In this document: in pieces, positions 1 to 8,153 of the stretch
Numbering within the stretch: position 1 is the stretch's first letter
Layout of the letters: every line of letters begins with the position of its first letter
From: Gammaproteobacteria bacterium
Lineage (GTDB): Bacteria; Pseudomonadota; Gammaproteobacteria; Pseudomonadales; Azotimanducaceae
Length of the DNA: 64,000 nt
Assembly: GCA_020832085.1 (NCBI GenBank)
Contig: JAFIFJ010000038.1
Location: 1-64,000, forward strand
Reading direction: 5' to 3'
Notes under the pieces: generated by a model
The model's database searches: none
Told to the model about the DNA's origin: nothing
Seen by the model: only the letters and a program-made list of their open reading frames with translations
Made by a program: the position numbers and the translations under genes

Positions 1-85
1 GGGATCTCGGTGGCGCGTCAGTGCTGGGCCACCCGGTTTCGGGCGACGAATTTCGCTCCCGGCTAAATGCGCTCACAGCAGCGCG

Positions 86-709
86 TTACAGGTCCCACTC
101 GTCCTGAAGATCGAGGCGGATCACCTGCTCTTCGAAGCCCATCAGCACTCCGGTTTCGGTGATTTCCAGCAGTGTCAGCCCGGCGACCCTGTCGCCCTCC
201 TGATAGCGCCGGCCGTTGATGCTGACTTCGCGGTACGCGGCCTCGTCAGCGTAGATGTGGGTCGAAATGGCCAGTGGAGGAAAGCGGTTACGGCTCTGCG
301 CTGGCAGGTCGCCCAGGCGCCTGACCGGTTGTTGCCGCCAGTCGATCCCGCTGCTGACGGCAGGCGTCTCCAGTGCGCGTGTGGCCGTGGGAGTGGGAGT
401 GGGAAGGAGGGGCGCCGCAGGGGTGGGAGCTGCCGACGGTGGCATCACCTGTCCGCTGGAGGCAGCAGGTTCCCGGGCCTCGGTGCGTGGGGTGGTTTCC
501 ACCGCAGTGGGCTCCGGGTTGCCCGAACGCAGTAACCAGATCCCGAGCACGGCGCCGTTCACCAGCAGGGCCAGCGCCAGCAGGGGAAGGGCCCGGGAGG
601 ACCGTCCGTGTTCCGCATGGGGTGGTGATTCGGCAAGGCTGAAGTCTGGGCCCTGCTGGCGACGGCGTGCCTCTTCGGATTTGCGCAGGGCGTCGAGAAT
701 ATAGGACAT
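86..709 (-). CDS. gspB: General secretion pathway protein B (GspB)
   Basis: A 207-residue bitopic inner-membrane protein. It opens with the typical MSYILDALRKSE motif, has one hydrophobic segment at about residues 41-60, a long Pro/Ala/Thr-rich periplasmic linker, and a C-terminal GspB domain (about 145-207) ending in a short beta-rich module that includes GRRYQEGD. In Aeromonas-type systems GspB (ExeB) works with the ATPase ExeA to assemble the type II secretion secretin through peptidoglycan. Its ATG overlaps the stop of the upstream exeA in a TGATG arrangement, so the two are translationally coupled. A small inverted repeat (69-73/80-84) lies just after the stop but lacks a T-run, so it is a poor terminator. 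The rest of the secretion system is not in the window. Confidence 0.9.
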   Translation of the reverse strand: MSYILDALRKSEEARRRQQGPDFSLAESPPHAEHGRSSRALPLLALALLVNGAVLGIWLLRSGNPEPTAVETTPRTEAREPAASSGQVMPPSAAPTPAAPLLPTPTPTATRALETPAVSSGIDWRQQPVRRLGDLPAQSRNRFPPLAISTHIYADEAAYREVSINGRRYQEGDRVAGLTLLEITETGVLMGFEEQVIRLDLQDEWDL

Positions 710-2445
710 CAGTCCTGCCCTCCGGCCGTGATGGACGGAATGCCGGTTCCGGTCAGGCGCTGCAGATGAATCCAGGTCAGCGGTCCCGCAATGCCGTCAT
801 CCTCGATGCCGACACTGTCCTGGAACCGGCGCACGGCTGACTCCAGGGCCGCATCGAATTCGTCGGCACGCCCGCTGGCCGGGTGGCCGGCCGTGCTGAG
901 CTGCCGCCGGAGCCAGCGGACCGCCTCGCCGCGACTGCCCCGGGCAAGCGGCAGGCGATATCCGGGCGGGAGCTGCCAGAGCACCGTGGCGTCGCCCCGC
1001 CATTGCTGTTGCAGGCCCCTGCTCGCCACCCAGCGAGGCGAACCTGCGCCGCCAATCTCCGTGCGGCCGCCGGCAACGGACAACAGCGCGACGGGGCCGT
1101 CTTCAGTGCGCAGCACCGCTGGCAGGTCCAGTGCCACGAGGCTTTCCCAGGTGGTGTCCAGCGTCAGGCAGCCGAGCCCGACTGTCGCCATCTGATCGCA
1201 GATGGCGCTGCGGTCGGTGACTTGCAGCGGGACGAACCAGCGGTCCACCACGGCCTGAAAGGCGCGTCGTTCCAGACCCTCGGAGTCGGTGGCCAGACTC
1301 AGGGCAATGGTCGCCTCGAGTTCAGCTTCTGGGACGGCTGCTGTGGAACGTTCGGAGCTGTCTGCACCGAACTCCGGCACTGCGGCGACGGTGGGTGTGC
1401 CGGCAGCTGTGTCCGGGGACTCTGAAAGCGCAGGTTCATCGCTCCTGGCAGCAGCCTGCGCTGTGATTTCGTCTGCGACTCTGCCGGTTACGTCTTGAGT
1501 TCCGGGACCGGCCAGGGTCGGTGTCAGCGGCCCGGCATGCATCGACCACCACAGGGCGACGGCTACGGCCGCGATCAGCAGTCCCGCGGCAGCGGCAACG
1601 GGTGTCCAGGGATAGGGCTGCTGATCGCGGCCCGCAACTTCCCTCGCGGCCTGCTTGACGATGGCAGCACCGATGCTGTCCTTCTCCTGGGCATAGGCTC
1701 CGAGCAGGGCGCGGTCGGCAATGAGGTTGGCGACCCGGGGAATGCCCCGGGACAGTCGGTGCAGCGCGGCGAGGCTCCTGCTCGTGAACGGATTGCGGCG
1801 GGCTCCGGCCACTTCCAGGCGATGCCTGATGCAGCGGTCGAGATCCGCTCGCGACATGGGCCGCAGGTGGTAGCGCGCAGTGATGCGCTGGGCCAGCTGG
1901 CGCAGATCATTGCGCCGCAGCATGGTGTCCAGTTCGGGTTGGCCGATGAGAATGACCTGCAGCAGCTTGCGTTCGCTGGTTTCGAGGTTCGTGAGCAGCC
2001 TGATCTGCTCCAGCACATCGGCAGTCAGATTCTGGGCTTCGTCGATGACCAGCACGGTTCGCCGGCCCCTGGCGTGGGCATCCATCAGCAGCTGATTGAT
2101 CCGGTCCACAAGACGTCTGGCGCTGATCCGATCGTTGACGGGCGGGTCGCCGAGTTCCTCACAGAGGGTGGCCAGCAGTTCGCGGGCGCTCAGTCTCGGG
2201 TTGATCACGAACGCGATGTCCATGTCCTTGGGAATGCGTTGCAGCAAGCTTCGGCTCAGCGTGGTCTTGCCCGTGCCGACTTCCCCGGTGAGGACGACGA
2301 AGCCACCGTTGGTGCGCAGTCCCCAGACCAGATGGGCCAGGGCTTCCCGGTGGCGATCACTGAGGTAGAGGAAGTGCGGATCCGGCGCGATGGAGAAGGG
2401 AGGCCGCGCGAGCCCGAAGGCTTTCAGATACGGATGCTCAGCCAT
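709..2445 (-). CDS. exeA: ExeA-type AAA ATPase with peptidoglycan-binding domain
   Basis: 578 residues from the ATG at 2445. The order is a cytoplasmic AAA ATPase with Walker A GEVGTGKTT (about 54-62) and Walker B VLVIDEAQ (about 131-138), one transmembrane helix (about 281-302), an acidic linker, and a C-terminal peptidoglycan-binding module (about 498-566) with the repeat-type sequence VRRFQDSVGI. This is the architecture of ExeA/GspA, which with GspB inserts the secretin in the outer membrane. The open frame extends 28 codons upstream, but that would overlap the upstream acyltransferase deeply and lacks family similarity; the chosen start overlaps it by 8 bp. The downstream gspB overlaps by 1 bp, so this is a coupled pair. 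Confidence 0.9.
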   Translation of the reverse strand: MAEHPYLKAFGLARPPFSIAPDPHFLYLSDRHREALAHLVWGLRTNGGFVVLTGEVGTGKTTLSRSLLQRIPKDMDIAFVINPRLSARELLATLCEELGDPPVNDRISARRLVDRINQLLMDAHARGRRTVLVIDEAQNLTADVLEQIRLLTNLETSERKLLQVILIGQPELDTMLRRNDLRQLAQRITARYHLRPMSRADLDRCIRHRLEVAGARRNPFTSRSLAALHRLSRGIPRVANLIADRALLGAYAQEKDSIGAAIVKQAAREVAGRDQQPYPWTPVAAAAGLLIAAVAVALWWSMHAGPLTPTLAGPGTQDVTGRVADEITAQAAARSDEPALSESPDTAAGTPTVAAVPEFGADSSERSTAAVPEAELEATIALSLATDSEGLERRAFQAVVDRWFVPLQVTDRSAICDQMATVGLGCLTLDTTWESLVALDLPAVLRTEDGPVALLSVAGGRTEIGGAGSPRWVASRGLQQQWRGDATVLWQLPPGYRLPLARGSRGEAVRWLRRQLSTAGHPASGRADEFDAALESAVRRFQDSVGIEDDGIAGPLTWIHLQRLTGTGIPSITAGGQD

Positions 2446-3355
2446 GAGTAGGGGTCGCTGTCGAAGGTGGGCCGGAGGACGCTCGGAGCAGTTCGTCGAC
2501 GCGCTCGTCCTTGTGCTGCCAGAGCTCATCCACCCAGGCCTGGATGCGGCGGCGGTAATTCTCGTCGCGGACGTAATCGCCGCCGGTGAGCTCCGCCGGC
2601 AGGCGCATGTGCTCCACCAGCACCTGAACCCGCCGACGGCGTCCGCAGAGGAACTGCCAGAATGTGGGTGTGCCGTCCGTGTAGACGATCGTCGTATCGA
2701 TCAGGCCCCTGAGCTGGTCGCCCATGGCGCCGAGGACGAAGCCCACCCCGCCGGCCCTTGGACGCAGCAGGTGCCGATAGGGCGACTGCTGCGCCGCATG
2801 CTTTTCCACAGTGAAGCGGGTGCCTTCGACGAAGATCAGGATGGAAGTCGGCGTCGGCCTGAAGCGTTCACAGTAGGCCCGCGTCGTTTCCAGGTCCTTG
2901 CCGCCGTACTCCGGATGCTTTTCGAGAAACTCCCGCGAGTAGCGCTTCATGAACGGAAAGTCGAGCATGTACAGGGCGATGCCGAGCAGCGGCAGCCAGA
3001 TCAGCTCCTGCTTGGTGAAGAACTTCAGCGGTGGAATCTTCTGGCCGTAGACCAGCTGCAGGATGAAGATGTCGGTCCAGGTCTGATGGTTGCTGACCAC
3101 CAGATACCAGTCGTCCAGCGACAAGCCTTCGGTGCCTCGCACGTCGAGCTGAACGGTACCCAGCAGTCGGAACAGAGTGCGGTAGCCGGCGACCCAACCG
3201 TTTATGATCACATTCATGCGTGCGCCCCAGCGCTGCCGCCAGGGCTGGCTTGGTACGCTCACGCGGATCACCGCCATGATGCACAAGACCACGAACCAGA
3301 CCACGGTGTTCAAGGCCAGGAACAGCAGTATCGTGAGCCCTCGGATCAGGCCCAT
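2438..3355 (-). CDS. YihG-like 1-acylglycerol-3-phosphate acyltransferase
   Basis: About 305 residues. It starts with a hydrophobic N-terminal anchor, then the PlsC acyltransferase HX4D motif as NHQTWTD, and the acceptor motif FVEGTRF. This matches the YihG subgroup of lysophosphatidic acid acyltransferases, inner-membrane enzymes that place a second acyl chain on glycerophospholipid precursors. The start at 3355 is chosen because GGAGG sits 5 nt upstream; an earlier ATG at 3373 lies upstream of that site. Its start codon overlaps the start codon of the divergent aminopeptidase gene by two bases. It probably leads the exeA-gspB operon, although the functions look unrelated. Confidence 0.88.
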   Translation of the reverse strand: MGLIRGLTILLFLALNTVVWFVVLCIMAVIRVSVPSQPWRQRWGARMNVIINGWVAGYRTLFRLLGTVQLDVRGTEGLSLDDWYLVVSNHQTWTDIFILQLVYGQKIPPLKFFTKQELIWLPLLGIALYMLDFPFMKRYSREFLEKHPEYGGKDLETTRAYCERFRPTPTSILIFVEGTRFTVEKHAAQQSPYRHLLRPRAGGVGFVLGAMGDQLRGLIDTTIVYTDGTPTFWQFLCGRRRRVQVLVEHMRLPAELTGGDYVRDENYRRRIQAWVDELWQHKDERVDELLRASSGPPSTATPTHG

Positions 3356-4481
3356 GTCACCTCCCTCCTGCAATGGCGATCGTGGCGCTCCCCGCGGCGC
3401 CGCTGCAGCCGTCGGTCGCTGCCTGGGCCTGCTCGGGCTGCTTCTGACGCTTGGTGGCTGCGAAACCCTAGGCTACTACACCCAGGCAGCCAGCGGTCAT
3501 CTGGAATTGATGCGCGCGCGCCAGAGTACGGCGTCGCTGCTCGCCGATCCGGCGACACCACCTGAACTCGCAGCGCGGCTCGAGCTGGTGGAAGACATCC
3601 TGGATTTCGCCGAGTCTGAGCTCAGCCTGCCGGCGCAGGGACAGTATCGCCATTACGTGGCGCTGGACAGGGATGCGGTGGTGTACAACGTCATGGCCGC
3701 ACCCCGGCACGACTTCGCGCCGCTGCTCTGGTGTTTTCCCATTGCAGGCTGCGTGGCCTACCGCGGCTATTTCCAGCGCTCACGGGCCGAGGCCAAGGCC
3801 GCGGAGCTCGCGGCGGAGGGCTTTGACGTGCACGTCGGAGGGGCCGCAGCCTACTCCACCCTGGGCTGGTTCTCCGATCCTCTGCTGAGCAGCTTTCTGT
3901 GGCGGGATGAAGCGGATCTGGCGGAACTGCTGTTCCATGAACTGGCCCACGTGCGGGTCTATCTTCCTGGCGATACGGCGTTCAACGAGAGCTACGCCAC
4001 CTTCGTCGGTCAGGAAGGTGCCCGGCGCTGGCTGGATGGCCGGGGCATGGAAGAGCATCGCCGGCGCTGGGAGAGCCGCACGCAGGTGCGCAGGCTCTTC
4101 GTGGACTTCGTGCTGCAATGGCGCGAGAAGATGGCGGAGGGTTACCGCGAACTGCGACAGCAGGAAGCTTTTGAGGCCGACCTCGACGCGCTGCGCGATG
4201 GGCTCTGGTCGGGGATGCGCGCGGCCTGGCTCGAGAAGCGGCCCTCCGCAGCGGAGCCCTACGACGGCTTCTTCCTGGCGCAACCCTCCAATGCCCGGCT
4301 CAACACGGTGGCCGACTATCATGGTCAGCTGCCGGCGTTTGCCAAGCTCTTTGCTGCTGCCGGCGCCGATTTCGCTGCGTTTCACGGGGAAGTGGAGGCC
4401 CTGGCGCAGATGTCGGCAGCACAGCGCAGCGAGCGCCTCGCCGGACTCGAAGCCGGTTCGGATCAGGACAGCAGCAGGTAG
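3354..4481 (+). CDS. Putative lipoprotein aminopeptidase (COG4324 type)
   Basis: About 375 residues. A hydrophobic stretch ending in the lipobox LGGC (near residue 36) predicts a lipoprotein exported across the inner membrane. The zinc site HELAH is near residue 196, followed by the distal glutamate segment NESYATFVG about 24 residues later, a gluzincin arrangement. This fits the predicted aminopeptidase family PF10023. The chosen ATG gives a long positively charged n-region of about 20 residues before the hydrophobic core and has only a weak ribosome site, so a later start is possible. The 3' end overlaps the convergent transporter gene by 19 bp. The substrate is unknown. Confidence 0.8.
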   Translation: MSPPSCNGDRGAPRGAAAAVGRCLGLLGLLLTLGGCETLGYYTQAASGHLELMRARQSTASLLADPATPPELAARLELVEDILDFAESELSLPAQGQYRHYVALDRDAVVYNVMAAPRHDFAPLLWCFPIAGCVAYRGYFQRSRAEAKAAELAAEGFDVHVGGAAAYSTLGWFSDPLLSSFLWRDEADLAELLFHELAHVRVYLPGDTAFNESYATFVGQEGARRWLDGRGMEEHRRRWESRTQVRRLFVDFVLQWREKMAEGYRELRQQEAFEADLDALRDGLWSGMRAAWLEKRPSAAEPYDGFFLAQPSNARLNTVADYHGQLPAFAKLFAAAGADFAAFHGEVEALAQMSAAQRSERLAGLEAGSDQDSSR

Positions 4482-5863
4482 ATCAGCACCGAGATCACCA
4501 GGGCGCCGGTGAGATTGAGGACGAAACCCTCGCTGGCCATATCCCGGGTGGTGAATCTCCCGGTGCCGAACATGATGGCGTTGGGGGCGGTGGCCACCGG
4601 CATCATGAACGCGCAACTGGCACTCATGGCGGCCGGCACCATCAGCAGCATGGGGTCGATGCCGGCCCCGAGGGCTGCCGCAGCGAGTATGGGCATCATC
4701 AGGGTGGTCGTGGCGGTGTTGCTGGTCATCTCCGTCAGGAAGGTGATCATCAGGCAGATCAGGGCGATGACCAGCAGGGTCGGCCAGTCCGCAATTCCGG
4801 ACAGGGTGGCGCCGAGGGCGGCACTGATGCCGGTGGCCTCGAAGGCGCGGGCGATGGTGATGCCGGCGGCGAACAGCAGCAGCATGCCCCAGGGAATGCG
4901 CTCGGCGGTCTCCCAGTTCAGCAATCTGCCACCGCGGCCGTCGGAAATCAGGAACATGGCCACCACGGCCATGAAGGCCACGGCGGCATCGCTGGCGCCG
5001 GGCAGGCCGAACCAGGTGCTCCAGCCGCCAAAGGGCTCGGAGCGGGTGATCCAGGCCAGTGCGGTGCAGCCGAAGACCGCCATGACCCGGGCCTCGGCCA
5101 CGGTCCAGGCACCCACCTCGGGGACCTCGATGCGTGCGCTGCCACCAAGATGGCGGGTCAGCCACAGCGCCATCAGCGGCAGGAAGACCAGCACCACGGG
5201 CACGCCCCAGGTCATCCACTGCAGGAAGCTGACCTCATTGCCGGTGTATTCGCGGTAGATCTGCATGAAGATCAGGTTCGGAGGCGTTCCGATGGGCGTG
5301 CCGATACCGCCGAGACTGGCGGCGAAGGCGATGCCGAGCAGCAGCGGAGTGGCCAGTTTCCGGTCCCGGGACTTCTCCAGCACCGCCAGCGCCACGGGCA
5401 GCAGCATGAGCGTCGTGGCGGTGTTGGAAATCCACATGGACAGCAGGGCCGAGGCGGTCATGAAACCGAACACCAGCCGGCGGCCGCTGTTGCCCCCGAA
5501 CAGGGTCACCATGGTCAGAGCCACACGCCTGTGGGCGCCGCTGCGCTCCATGGCGGTGGAGAGAATGAAACCGCCCAGCAGGAGCAGGATGAGTGGACTG
5601 CCGTAGGATTCGGCCACGGTACGCTGCGGCAGCACGCCCAGAGTGGGCATCAGCGCCAGGGGAATCAGGGAGGTGGCCGGGATGGGGATGGGCTCGAACA
5701 CCCACCAGATCACCACCAGCGTGGTGATGCCTGTCGCCAGGCAGGCTTCAACGGGCCAGCCCGCAGCCTGCATCATTAATCCCGCAATCAGGCCGGCAGC
5801 AGGGCCGGCCAGCAGGGCGATCATGCGATTCGGGGTTGGGGGGGCAGGTTCCGGGTCCGCCAA
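4463..5863 (-). CDS. DASS-family (SLC13) sodium:dicarboxylate/sulfate symporter
   Basis: 466 residues, almost entirely hydrophobic with about 11-13 membrane segments. Both diagnostic SNT motifs of the divalent anion:sodium symporter family are present: ISNTATTLMLLP in the first half and TSNTATTTLMMP in the second, each expected to sit at a hairpin tip that coordinates sodium and the carboxylate. The sequence GTPPNLIF also fits the family. Likely cargo is a C4-dicarboxylate, but sulfate or another divalent anion cannot be excluded from sequence. It ends 19 bp inside the convergent aminopeptidase gene. No cognate regulator is nearby. Confidence 0.88.
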   Translation of the reverse strand: MADPEPAPPTPNRMIALLAGPAAGLIAGLMMQAAGWPVEACLATGITTLVVIWWVFEPIPIPATSLIPLALMPTLGVLPQRTVAESYGSPLILLLLGGFILSTAMERSGAHRRVALTMVTLFGGNSGRRLVFGFMTASALLSMWISNTATTLMLLPVALAVLEKSRDRKLATPLLLGIAFAASLGGIGTPIGTPPNLIFMQIYREYTGNEVSFLQWMTWGVPVVLVFLPLMALWLTRHLGGSARIEVPEVGAWTVAEARVMAVFGCTALAWITRSEPFGGWSTWFGLPGASDAAVAFMAVVAMFLISDGRGGRLLNWETAERIPWGMLLLFAAGITIARAFEATGISAALGATLSGIADWPTLLVIALICLMITFLTEMTSNTATTTLMMPILAAAALGAGIDPMLLMVPAAMSASCAFMMPVATAPNAIMFGTGRFTTRDMASEGFVLNLTGALVISVLIYLLLS

Positions 5864-6003
5864 GGGTTCGGGTCACTCCAGATAGCGGCGCGGCGCCATG
5901 GCGCACCCAGTTCACAGCCTTTCCATCAGGTTGCCAATGGCGTTTCGGGAATGCAAGGTGAGCGCTGTCGCCTGCCGCGCCCCACGTCCTTTGAGTTCCG
6001 GTG

Positions 6004-7422
6004 ATGGATAGCTTCCTCTTCTACGACCTCGAGACCAGTGGTCGTGACCCGCGCTGGCACCGCATCATGCAGTTCGCAGGAATTCGTACCGATGCGAACT
6101 TCGAGCCTGTAGGCGCTGCCCTGCGCTTCGATGTTCGTCTCGATCCCGAGGTGATTCCTGAACCAGAGGCCTGCCTGATCACCGGACTGACACCGCAGCG
6201 GGTGGCCGCAGGAATCGACGAAACGCAGCTGTTTCGTACCCTCGCCTCCGAGTTCGGCCGGCCGCAGACCTGCGTCGCCGGCTACAACAATCTGCGTTTC
6301 GACGACGAGTTCGTCCGGTTCGGGTTCTGGCGCAACCTGCGTGACCCCTATGCCCGTGAGTGGCAGGGGCGCAATTCACGTTGGGATCTCATCGACCTCG
6401 CGCGCATGGCAGCAGCGCTGCGTCCCGAAGGCATGGTGTGGCCGCGGGTGGAAGGGCGCATCAGCTTTCGCCTCGAGGATCTTGCTGCGGCCAACGCCAT
6501 CGAGCAGACCCGCGCCCACGATGCCACGGCAGATGTGGAGGCGACGCTCGGTCTCGCGCGGGCCTTGCGGCAGGCTCAGCCGAGCCTGTTCGACTACCAT
6601 CTGTCCCTGCGCAGCAAGCAAAGGGTGGCCGGCATCGTCGGGCGGCCCCTCGAAAAGCCGCTGCTGCATGTCTCGCCGCGGCATGGCCAGGGGACGCAGG
6701 GCGTCGCCGTCGTGGCGCCCATCGCCATGCATCCGGTCAACCGCAACGCGGTGATTCTGGTCGACCTCGGCAGCGATCACGAGCATCTGCTCGGTCTCGA
6801 TGAGCAGCAGCTGGCGGCCTCTCTGTTCCAGAGCGCCGCCGAACGGGGCGACGAACCGCGCCTGCCGCTGCAGCAGATCGCGCTGAACAAATTGCCGGCG
6901 GTGGCACCGATCGGAGTGCTGCGAGCAGAGGATCGGGCCCGACTGGGTATCGACCTCGATGCTGCGCTGCTCCGCCTCGAACGATTGCGGGATGCCAAGG
7001 GACTCTCGGAGCGCGTGGGCCGCGCCTACGATTCTCGAGACGCGCTGGTTCAGGATGACGTGGATGCTGCGCTGTATGGGGGCTTTCTCCCGGATGAGGA
7101 TCGGCGAACGCTGAACGAACTGGCCGATTCCCTGCCGGAGGATCTCACGCAGGCACCCTCGCTGCGGGATGAGCGCGCCCGGGAACTGCTGTTCCGTCAG
7201 CTGGCCCGGCGATGTCCGGACCGCCTCGACGACTCGGCGAAGGCGCGCTGGCAGGCCCATCTTCAGGATCGTCTGCGGCGGGGCCGCGCGGGACTCGACG
7301 ACCTCGAAACCGCCCGATCGCGCCTCGGCGAGTTGTCGGCGCAGGGCGCTGACTCTTCGATCATCGAGGAACTTCGAGCCTGGCTGCAGCACTGCGTCGA
7401 GGTTGCGGGGCTGACCGCGTGA
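6004..7422 (+). CDS. sbcB: Exodeoxyribonuclease I
   Basis: 472 residues, close to the 475 of E. coli ExoI. The N-terminal DnaQ-like exonuclease fold shows its acidic motifs: YDLETSG (D8, E10), a central NNLRFDDEF, and HDATADVEAT carrying the last catalytic His/Asp pair. The remainder covers the SH3-like and C-terminal helical domains that form the clamp on single-stranded DNA. ExoI degrades ssDNA 3' to 5' and acts in mismatch repair and recombination. A GTG directly before the ATG (6001) is an alternative start; the ATG gives the canonical N-terminus. The last 4 bp overlap the start of the following ABC ATPase gene, an unusual partner. Confidence 0.95.
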   Translation: MDSFLFYDLETSGRDPRWHRIMQFAGIRTDANFEPVGAALRFDVRLDPEVIPEPEACLITGLTPQRVAAGIDETQLFRTLASEFGRPQTCVAGYNNLRFDDEFVRFGFWRNLRDPYAREWQGRNSRWDLIDLARMAAALRPEGMVWPRVEGRISFRLEDLAAANAIEQTRAHDATADVEATLGLARALRQAQPSLFDYHLSLRSKQRVAGIVGRPLEKPLLHVSPRHGQGTQGVAVVAPIAMHPVNRNAVILVDLGSDHEHLLGLDEQQLAASLFQSAAERGDEPRLPLQQIALNKLPAVAPIGVLRAEDRARLGIDLDAALLRLERLRDAKGLSERVGRAYDSRDALVQDDVDAALYGGFLPDEDRRTLNELADSLPEDLTQAPSLRDERARELLFRQLARRCPDRLDDSAKARWQAHLQDRLRRGRAGLDDLETARSRLGELSAQGADSSIIEELRAWLQHCVEVAGLTA

Positions 7423-8153
7423 CCACAGCCTCCGTGCGCCTGACCGAGGTTTCCAAGCGCTACGGAACGACCACCGTACTCGACGCTGTCAGCGTCGAAG
7501 TTCAGGCCGAACGCACCGTTGCCATCGTCGGTGAGAGCGGCAGCGGCAAGTCCACGCTGCTGCAGCTCATCAACGGCCTGGTGCAAGCGGACAGCGGCAG
7601 CGTCGAGGTCCTCGGCGAGGATCTCAGCAGCGCCGACATGCTTGGTCTGCGACGACGCATCGGCTACGCGGTGCAGGGATCCGCCTTGTTTCCCCATCTC
7701 GACCTGCGTGCCAACGTCTGCCTGTTGGCGCGATTGGTGGGCTGGTCCGCGGAGCGGATGGCTGAGCGGTTCGATCACCTGCTGGCCCTGATGGAGCTCG
7801 ATCCCGGCCTGGCCGGTCGCTACCCCCATGAACTCAGCGGCGGCCAGCAACAGCGGGCGAGCCTCTGTCGGGCCATGATGCTGGAGCCGCCCCTGCTGCT
7901 TCTCGACGAACCCTTCTCGGCGGTGGACCCCATCACGCGGGTGGGCATTCATGAACACTTCCAGCGCCTTGCGGCCAGCGAACCCGTGACGGTGATCCTC
8001 GTCACCCATGATGTGCGTGAGGCGGTGGCGCTTGCCAGCGCGCTGGTGATTCTGCGTGCCGGTAAGGTCGTGCAGCAGGGTGCCTGCGCAGACGTTCTGG
8101 CGGCGCCGGCTGATGCCTGGACCGAGCGTTTGCTGGAGACCCAGCTCAGATGA
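7419..8153 (+). CDS. Osmoprotectant-type ABC importer, ATP-binding subunit
   Basis: 244 residues with a full nucleotide-binding domain: Walker A GESGSGKST (about 37-45), signature LSGGQQQR, Walker B LLLLDEPFSAVDP and the switch histidine in VTHDVREA. The sequence and the next gene match the OpuC/YehX/ProV-like group that drives uptake of quaternary amines such as glycine betaine or choline; related transporters carry ergothioneine. It lacks the C-terminal CBS pair seen in OpuA/OpuC ATPases, so osmotic gating by CBS domains is not expected. A GTG start overlaps the sbcB stop (GTGA), and its own stop overlaps the next start (ATGA). Confidence 0.88.
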   Translation: MTTASVRLTEVSKRYGTTTVLDAVSVEVQAERTVAIVGESGSGKSTLLQLINGLVQADSGSVEVLGEDLSSADMLGLRRRIGYAVQGSALFPHLDLRANVCLLARLVGWSAERMAERFDHLLALMELDPGLAGRYPHELSGGQQQRASLCRAMMLEPPLLLLDEPFSAVDPITRVGIHEHFQRLAASEPVTVILVTHDVREAVALASALVILRAGKVVQQGACADVLAAPADAWTERLLETQLR

